A stretch of DNA of 28,166 nucleotides from NCBI GenBank assembly GCA_022822125.1, contig JAJECF010000129.1:1-28166 (forward strand). The letters are read 5' to 3'. The position numbers and the translations under genes were made by a program. The notes under the pieces are model-generated. The model saw nothing but the letters and a program-made list of their open reading frames with translations, ran no database searches and had not been told where the DNA came from. The DNA comes from Alphaproteobacteria bacterium. Its GTDB lineage: Bacteria > Pseudomonadota > Alphaproteobacteria > Bin95. Positions 22,940-28,166 of this stretch are shown here, one piece after another; position 1 is the stretch's first letter; each line of letters starts with the position of its first letter.

Positions 22940-23105
22940 GATAAGTGCCGAGATCAGATAAATTCGCATGAAATCAGTGAATTTTCAATGACGGCTATAT
23001 TGGGATTTATATTGTCCTACTCGTGATTTTCTTACATGCCTCTGTGATTCTTTACTGTATTGCTGAAAAATTATCTGTATTCCCGGATTTTATACTTGCA
23101 GGAAC
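22940..23105. other. AT-rich island between heme A synthase and O-methyltransferase
   Basis: Roughly 160 bp are clearly AT-rich (runs such as attttcaatg, gggatttatattg, gctgaaaaattatc) in an otherwise G+C-rich window. The change is abrupt near 23100. The island contains the last ~15 codons of the heme A synthase gene and the whole promoter region of the methyltransferase. It may be a remnant of foreign DNA or simply a strong promoter region; no single convincing -35/-10 pair stood out. Confidence 0.6.
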
Positions 23106-24098
23106 GACAGCCCCGTGGGTGCGCAACAGAGCGGCGGTCAATAGCAGCACGGCGCCGAATTGATGCAGCGCCGCGAGGCCGAGCGGCGCAACGGCAAGCA
23201 GCGCCGCCACGCCGAGGCCGAACTGAAGCAGCGCCGCGGCGAGCAGGACATGCTCCGGCGCGCCGGCCCGGACACCGCCCGCCCGAAGCCAGGCCGCAAT
23301 GACGGCCAGCAGGACCGCCATCGCCAGCAGGCGGTGGTGAAGCTGGGCCGTCACCGGGTTTTCCAGCGCGTCGGCGAGCCAGCTCCGTTCGCTGCGATAG
23401 TCCGCCGGCACGAATTCGCCGTCCATGAGCGGGACGCTGTTGTAGATGAGGCCGCCATTATTGCCGGCGACCAGCGCGCCGCTCAGGATCGCAATGCCGA
23501 TCAGCCCGAGCAGCAGCCAGGCGGACGGCGAGCGCGCGCCCGGCTGCGGGCGCATGCGGTCGAGCGCCGTCCAGAGGAGCAGGGCGAAGATGACGAGCGC
23601 CATGCCCAGATGGATGGCGAGCCGCGCGGCGCTTACATCCGGCCGGTCGGCGAGGCCGCTCCGCACCATCCACCAGCCAATCAGCCCCTGAAGGGCGCCG
23701 AGCGCCAGCAGCAGAACCAGGCGCGGCAGAAGAGGCCGGTCGATCCGGCCCCGCAGCCAGAACCAGGCGAAGGGGAGGATGAAGAACAGGCCGAGCAGCC
23801 GGCCCCAGAGGCGGTGAACATATTCCCACCAGAAAATCGCCCGGAAGCCCTCGAGGTCGATGGCGAAATTGACCTGCCGGAACTCCGGCGTCTCCCGGTA
23901 GAGGGCGAAAATCCGTTGCCATTCGGCCTCGGAGAGCGGCGGCAGCCAGCCGATCAGCGGGCGCCATTCCACCATCGACAGGCCCGATTCGGTGAGCCGC
24001 GTTATGCCGCCGATCGAGACCATCGCCGCCACGGCGCCCGCCATGAAGAGGAGCCAGACGGTGACGGCGCGGCACGGGGTCGCTTGCCGGTCGAACAT
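23052..24098 (-). CDS. ctaA: Heme A synthase (COX15/CtaA family)
   Basis: This is a 348-residue membrane protein with about eight hydrophobic helices. The family motif GGITRLTESGLSMVEW follows the first helix. The paired heme-ligand histidines are visible: H95 (WWEYVHRLWGRLLG), H163 (ARLAIHLGMA), H254 (TAQLHHRLLAM) and H312 (LAALHQFGA). It oxidises heme O to heme A for aa3-type cytochrome oxidase, so the cell respires oxygen. I chose ATG 24096-24098; the frame is open 25 codons further but that part is unlike the family. The last residues (SIKSGNTDNFSAIQ) are encoded in the AT-rich island and look atypical. It is divergent from the large oxidoreductase gene, with 78 bp between starts. Confidence 0.9.
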   Translation of the reverse strand: MFDRQATPCRAVTVWLLFMAGAVAAMVSIGGITRLTESGLSMVEWRPLIGWLPPLSEAEWQRIFALYRETPEFRQVNFAIDLEGFRAIFWWEYVHRLWGRLLGLFFILPFAWFWLRGRIDRPLLPRLVLLLALGALQGLIGWWMVRSGLADRPDVSAARLAIHLGMALVIFALLLWTALDRMRPQPGARSPSAWLLLGLIGIAILSGALVAGNNGGLIYNSVPLMDGEFVPADYRSERSWLADALENPVTAQLHHRLLAMAVLLAVIAAWLRAGGVRAGAPEHVLLAAALLQFGLGVAALLAVAPLGLAALHQFGAVLLLTAALLRTHGAVVPASIKSGNTDNFSAIQ

Positions 24099-24176
24099 GG
24101 AGCGCCTAGTTAGAGAGCCTCGCCCGGCCCGGCAATACCGGGCGGGCTCCGGCGCGTCAGGTAGTCTCCGCATTCC

Positions 24177-27100
24177 ATGACCGACCTCACCCTTGCCGAC
24201 GGTCTCAGCTTCGAGGACCTCTATTGCCGCGACGGGCTGCTACGGCTCGATACGCTGTTCCTGGAGAGCCTCGACGAGCCGCTGCGCGCAGACCTGGAGG
24301 CCGCCCGCGAGACGCCGGGCGCGCTGGAGCCCAAAGCGGAGTCGGCGCTTGTCCTGGCGCTGGCGCCGGCGCTCGACGGCTTCCTCGCCCGCCTGTTCGC
24401 CATCGAGGCGGAAACGGCGGCGCTCTCTGAGCGGCACACGGCGCTCGCGCCCGTCTATCGCTGCAAGCGGCTGTTCGTGCAGCGCCGCGCCGCCCGCGCG
24501 GTGAAGCCGGCGGAGGCGGCGGCGCTGGACGGCGCGGCGGTCGAGGCGGCGCTCGCGGCGCATATGCCGGTACCGGTCGACGAAGAAACCTTCGCCGGCG
24601 CCGTCATGGGCTGGCTCGCGGACGAGGCGGCCTCCGGCGAGGCGCTGGAAGCGGCGGCGCGCTATGCCGCCTGGGCGCTCCACCATCCGGAGGGACGGGC
24701 GCGCCATGGCGGGGGCGTACTGTTCAGGCAGCCGGGGCGCATCGACCCCATGCGGCTCATCGAAACGGAGCGCCGCACGGAGAACGGCGCGGAAGCCCAC
24801 GAACTCCCCGAATCGCGGCTGCGCCGGCGGGAGGGCTTCGGGCTCACCGACAACGGCATGGACCTGAAGGCCACGCTCGACCAGGCGCATTACTGCATCT
24901 TCTGCCACAACCAGGGCAAGGACAGCTGCGCGCGCGGCCTGCGCGACCGCCGCACGGGCGCGTTCGGCAGGACGGCGTTCGATGTCGAGCTCGCCGGCTG
25001 CCCGCTGGAGGAGAAAATCTCCGAGATGCAGCTCCTCAAGACCGAGGGCTGGGCGCTGGGCGCGCTTGCGACCGTGTGCATCGACAACCCGCTCTGCGCC
25101 GCGACGGGCCACCGCATCTGCAATGACTGCATGAAGTCCTGCATCTACCAGAAACAGGACCCGGTCGACATTCCGCAGGTCGAGACGCGGGTGCTGAAGG
25201 ATGTGCTCGACCTGCCCTGGGGATTCGAGGTCTACAGCCTGCTGACGCGCTGGAACCCGCTGAATTTCACCCGCCCGCTGCCGCTGCCGGAAAGCGGCCG
25301 CCAGGTGCTCGTCGTGGGCCTCGGCCCGGCCGGCTTCAGCCTCGCCCACCACCTGATGAATGACGGGCACCGGGTGGTGGCGGTGGACGGGCTCAAGATC
25401 GAGCCGCTGCCGGCCGCGCTCTCGGGCGTGGACGAGGCGGGCGCGCGCCATGCCTTCCGGCCGGTGCGCGACATGGCGGAGCTTCGCGAGGACCTGTCCG
25501 GGCGCATCATGGCCGGCTTCGGCGGCGTCGCCGAATACGGCATCACCGTGCGCTGGGACAAGAACTTCCTCAAGCTGGTGCGCCTGCTGCTGGAGCGCCG
25601 GGCGGCCTTCGCCATGGTCGGCGGCGTGCGCTTCGGCGGCGCGCTCGGGCTCGACGAGGCGTTTGAATGGGGCTTCGACCATGTGGCGCTGGCGGCGGGC
25701 GCCGGGCGGCCGACCCATGTGCCGATGCCGAATGCGCTGGCGCCCGGCGTGCGCATGGCCTCCGACTTCCTGATGGCGCTGCAGCTCACCGGGGCGGCGC
25801 GCGCCGACAGCATCGCCAATCTCCAGATACGCCTGCCGGTCGTCGTGGTGGGCGGCGGGCTCACCGCCATCGACACCGCGACCGAGTCGCTCGCCTATTA
25901 CCCGGTGCAGGTGGAAAAATTCCTCGCGCGCTGCGAGGCGCTGGATGGCCGGGTCGCCTGGACGGAGGAGGAGGCGGAGATTGCGGAGGAGTTCCTCGCC
26001 CATGCCCGCGCGATCCGGGCGGAGCGGGCGCGGGCTGCCGCGGCCGGCGAGGCGCCGCGCCTGCGCGAGCTGCTGCGCGGCTGGGGCGGCGTCACCATCG
26101 CCTATCGGCGCCGGCTGATCGACGCGCCGAGCTACACGCTGAACCACGAGGAAGTGGCGAAGGCGCTGGAGGAAGGCATCCGCTTCGCCGAATGCCTGTC
26201 GCCGCTGGCGGTGGAGGTGGACGGCTGCGGCCGGGCGGCGGCGCTGCGCCTCGAGCGCGTGGAAATCGACGGGCACGGCCGGCGGCGCGCCCCCGGAGAC
26301 GGCGAGACCGTGTCGCTGCCGGCCCGCTCCGTGCTGGTGGCGGCCGGCACCCAGCCCAATACCGTGCTGGCGCGCGAGAACGAAGGCATTGCGCTCGACG
26401 GCAGGTATTTCCGGGCCGTGGACGACGAGGGCGCCCCCGTCGTTCCCGAGCCGACGGCGAAGCCGGCCGTGCCCCAGGTGGTGATGCAGCGCCGGACGGA
26501 CGGGCGCGCGGTCAGCTTCTTCGGCGACCTCCACCCCTCCTTCGCCGGCAATGTGGTGAAGGCGATGGGCGGCGTGAAGCAGGCCTATCCGCTGGTAAGC
26601 CGGCTGCTGGCCGAACGGCCTCCCGCCGCGGAGAGCGACCTTGCCGAACGCGCCAACCGGGAGCTCCGCGCGCGCGTTCACGAGGTCGCGCGGCTGACGC
26701 CCGGGATCGTCGAGGTCGTCGTCGAGGCGCCTGCCGCGGCGCGGGCCTTCCGGCCGGGCCAGTTCTATCGCCTCCAGAATTTCGAGAACCATGCGCTTCG
26801 CCGCTGCGGCGCGGTGCTGGCCATGGAGGGCCTCGCGATGACCGGGGCCTGGGTGGACCGGGAGCGCGGCCTGCTCTCGACGATCATTCTGGAGATGGGC
26901 GGCTCCTCCGACCTCGCGGCGGCGCTCCGGCCGGGCGAGCCGGTGGTGCTGATGGGGCCGACCGGCGCGCCGACGGAGATTCCCGCGGGCGAGACAGTGC
27001 TGCTCGCCGGCGGCGGGCTCGGCAATGCGGTGCTGTTCTCGATCGGCCGGGCGCTGCGCGAGGCGGGCAGCCGCGTGCTCTATTTCGCGGGCTACAAGGC

Positions 27101-27620
27101 GGTGGGCGACCGCTACAAGACCGCCGAGATCGAGGCCGCGGCCGATGTCGTGGTCTGGTGCTGCGACGAGGCGCCGGGTTTCGTCCCAGCCCGCCCGCAG
27201 GACTTCGCCCATACCGGCAATATCGTGGACGCGATGGCGGCCTATGGCGAGGGGCGGATGGGCCCGCCGCCGATCCCGCTCCCGGAGGTGGACCGCATTC
27301 TCGCCATCGGCTCCGACGGCATGATGGCGGCGGTTCACGCCGCGCGGCGGGGCGTGCTCCGCGACCTGCTGAAGCCCGGGCACAAGGCCGTCGGGTCGAT
27401 CAACTCGCCGATGCAGTGCATGATGAAGGAGATCTGCGCGCAATGCCTCCAGCTCCACCGGGACCCGCAGACCGGCGAGGAGCGGGTGGTCTATTCCTGC
27501 TTCAACCAGGACCAGCCGCTCGACCTCGTGGATTTCCCGACGCTGAGAGGCCGGCTTTCGCAGAACAATGTCCAGGAGAAGCTGACCGCCGCATGGATCG
27601 CGCATTGCCTCCAGGCCTAG
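24177..27620 (+). CDS. Fused NfnB/GltD-like plus NfnA/PyrK-like flavo-iron-sulfur oxidoreductase with extra N-terminal domain
   Basis: This 1147-residue protein has four parts. Residues 1-225 are an acidic, Ala-rich helical region I do not recognise. Residues 235-335 hold two [4Fe-4S]-type sets like those of GltD: C240/C243/C251/C275 (GCPLEEK) and C301/C307 with C315-x2-C318-x3-C322. Residues 376-810 form the GltD flavoprotein core with two dinucleotide motifs, VVGLGPAG (379-386) and VVVGGGLTAID (556-566), and the end GDLHPSFAGNVVKAMGGVKQA. Residues 828-1120 are PyrK/NfnA-like: GQFYRLQNF, LLAGGGLGNAVLF (942-954) and C1081-x5-C1087-x2-C1090-x17-C1108 for a [2Fe-2S] cluster. In NfnAB these halves are separate subunits that bifurcate electrons between NADPH, NAD+ and ferredoxin. 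Activity of the fusion is inference. An IS end lies directly after the stop. Confidence 0.88.
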   Translation: MTDLTLADGLSFEDLYCRDGLLRLDTLFLESLDEPLRADLEAARETPGALEPKAESALVLALAPALDGFLARLFAIEAETAALSERHTALAPVYRCKRLFVQRRAARAVKPAEAAALDGAAVEAALAAHMPVPVDEETFAGAVMGWLADEAASGEALEAAARYAAWALHHPEGRARHGGGVLFRQPGRIDPMRLIETERRTENGAEAHELPESRLRRREGFGLTDNGMDLKATLDQAHYCIFCHNQGKDSCARGLRDRRTGAFGRTAFDVELAGCPLEEKISEMQLLKTEGWALGALATVCIDNPLCAATGHRICNDCMKSCIYQKQDPVDIPQVETRVLKDVLDLPWGFEVYSLLTRWNPLNFTRPLPLPESGRQVLVVGLGPAGFSLAHHLMNDGHRVVAVDGLKIEPLPAALSGVDEAGARHAFRPVRDMAELREDLSGRIMAGFGGVAEYGITVRWDKNFLKLVRLLLERRAAFAMVGGVRFGGALGLDEAFEWGFDHVALAAGAGRPTHVPMPNALAPGVRMASDFLMALQLTGAARADSIANLQIRLPVVVVGGGLTAIDTATESLAYYPVQVEKFLARCEALDGRVAWTEEEAEIAEEFLAHARAIRAERARAAAAGEAPRLRELLRGWGGVTIAYRRRLIDAPSYTLNHEEVAKALEEGIRFAECLSPLAVEVDGCGRAAALRLERVEIDGHGRRRAPGDGETVSLPARSVLVAAGTQPNTVLARENEGIALDGRYFRAVDDEGAPVVPEPTAKPAVPQVVMQRRTDGRAVSFFGDLHPSFAGNVVKAMGGVKQAYPLVSRLLAERPPAAESDLAERANRELRARVHEVARLTPGIVEVVVEAPAAARAFRPGQFYRLQNFENHALRRCGAVLAMEGLAMTGAWVDRERGLLSTIILEMGGSSDLAAALRPGEPVVLMGPTGAPTEIPAGETVLLAGGGLGNAVLFSIGRALREAGSRVLYFAGYKAVGDRYKTAEIEAAADVVVWCCDEAPGFVPARPQDFAHTGNIVDAMAAYGEGRMGPPPIPLPEVDRILAIGSDGMMAAVHAARRGVLRDLLKPGHKAVGSINSPMQCMMKEICAQCLQLHRDPQTGEERVVYSCFNQDQPLDLVDFPTLRGRLSQNNVQEKLTAAWIAHCLQA

Positions 27621-28166
27621 CCCGGATTTCTCACCGCGAGTTTTTTCCGGCGAGTTTCAGCGAGTGTCGGAGCATTTGTTGTAGCGGGTCGGTTTTTCGG
27701 TTTGAGGGCGCAGGGGTATGGGTTGCGCCTGAGGCGCGGTTGCTGCCGGGGGATGTTTCCTTGTTGTTGACGGGAGGGCGGTTACGAGGCCTTGGGCTCA
27801 GGTCAGCTGCATAATCGTCGGTGAGCCTGGGCGAAGGTGTCGGCATGGGGGCAGGCGGACGCCATGGCGATGCGGATGCGCCTTGCGCTGAGCCGGACCT
27901 GGGCGCCGACTTTGAGGAGTTTGTTTCGGATGGAGCCGCATGTGGCTCTGGCGAGGCGGGTTCCGGGGAGCGCGATGCGTCTGAACGCGGAGAGCAGGAC
28001 ATAGGCCATGGAAGCGAACCAGAGGCGGAGCTGGTTGGCGCGCATGGCGGTAGCGGAGGTACGGTCGGCGAAGAGGTCGAGTTGGCACTCCTTGATGCGG
28101 TTCTCCATCTCGCCCCTGGCGCAGTAGAAGGTTTCGTAGAGGGTCCGCCGGTCGATGACGGCCGGG
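27621..28166. mobile_element. IS1380-family insertion sequence, partial (right part outside window)
   Basis: The element is identified by the transposase C-terminus read on the minus strand from the window edge. The likely terminus is at about 27621 (cccggatttctcaccgcgag), where non-coding sequence begins immediately after the oxidoreductase stop TAG; this boundary is inference because the other end is not visible. Three GCGAGT hexamers at 27636, 27650 and 27660 just inside the terminus may be subterminal transposase contacts. Between 27666 and 27802 I see no gene. Confidence 0.65.
27803..28166 (-). CDS. IS1380-family transposase, C-terminal part (5' end outside window)
   Basis: The frame enters from the right edge and ends at the stop complementary to 27803-27805, giving 120 residues. 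The DDE-domain end is clear: YETFYCARGEMENRIKECQ contains the conserved Glu region of the IS4/IS1380 group, followed by QLDLFADRTSA, MRANQLRLWFASMAYVLL and a basic tail (LSARRIRIAMASACP). The protein would cut and paste the element as a DNA hydrolase. An internal ATG at 28108 is not the true start, because family similarity continues upstream to the window edge. Confidence 0.88.
   Translation of the reverse strand, partial: PAVIDRRTLYETFYCARGEMENRIKECQLDLFADRTSATAMRANQLRLWFASMAYVLLSAFRRIALPGTRLARATCGSIRNKLLKVGAQVRLSARRIRIAMASACPHADTFAQAHRRLCS

Noticed and set aside
23082..23090. cccggattt, also found at the start of the IS1380 end (27621)
   Set aside because: The match is only nine bases, and the next bases (ttatac versus ctcacc) differ. 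There is no transposase remnant or second copy nearby.
24240..27605. A minus-strand open frame of more than 1100 codons opposite the fused oxidoreductase
   Set aside because: It is an antisense shadow produced by G+C-rich third positions. Its translation is Arg/His/Ala-rich with no domain, while the plus strand has clear Cys and nucleotide-binding motifs.
1..28166. Search for CRISPR arrays, tRNA/rRNA genes, riboswitches and a replication origin
   Set aside because: No regularly spaced repeat-spacer units, tRNA cloverleaf with CCA-end sequence, rRNA core segments or recognisable riboswitch were seen, including upstream of cobC and next to the recombinases. Reading by eye could miss a divergent RNA.

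Overview
The window is strongly G+C-rich and densely coded, with frequent GTG/TTG starts and 4-base start/stop overlaps. The gene content (mitochondrial-type heme A synthase, CobC-type PLP enzyme, polar amino-acid ABC importer, many catabolic oxidoreductases, an IS1380-family insertion sequence) points to an aerobic alphaproteobacterium, probably from the Rhodospirillales or a related heterotrophic lineage. That assignment is inference; no rRNA or tRNA gene is visible.

Layout. (1) 1-1557: two tandem, decayed copies of the C-terminal beta-barrel of an autotransporter-like outer-membrane protein. (2) 1658-4096: two adjacent tyrosine recombinases lying between 10-bp direct repeats. The right repeat sits exactly where a PIN-toxin reading frame breaks off; its RHH antitoxin gene (4104-4340) is intact. 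(3) 4507-8751: a 2-oxoglutarate dioxygenase, a DadA-like FAD oxidoreductase, a small coiled-coil/TM protein, and the permease and ATPase of a polar amino-acid ABC importer. (4) 8759-14096, minus strand: a tightly packed operon of a ThDP enzyme, an enolase-superfamily (muconate-cycloisomerase-type) enzyme, an aspartate-dehydrogenase-like enzyme and the two subunits of aconitase X. (5) 14150-16592: a good sigma70-type promoter, an MmgE/PrpD enzyme, the periplasmic binding protein of the importer and a perfect 20-bp-stem terminator. Blocks 3-5 read as one uptake-plus-catabolism locus for an unidentified (probably modified) amino acid.

(6) 16596-19745, minus strand: an operon of HSL-type esterase, two 2-hydroxychromene-2-carboxylate-isomerase-like proteins and CobC. 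(7) 19861-20326: a zeta-toxin gene broken by an internal deletion and a frameshift, followed by its intact small partner gene. (8) 20358-21880: a third isomerase-like paralogue coupled to a DMT exporter. (9) 21897-24098: an O-methyltransferase and heme A synthase, separated by an AT-rich island. (10) 24177-27620: an 1147-residue flavo-iron-sulfur protein that looks like a single-chain fusion of the two NfnAB subunits plus an unknown N-terminal domain. (11) 27621-28166: an IS1380-family element whose end abuts the stop codon of that gene and which runs off the window.

The most interesting items are the two-recombinase unit with its direct repeats in a broken toxin gene, the catabolic locus carrying both aconitase X and an enolase-superfamily enzyme, and the fused Nfn-like oxidoreductase. 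Two different toxin-antitoxin modules in the window have each lost the toxin and kept the small partner.
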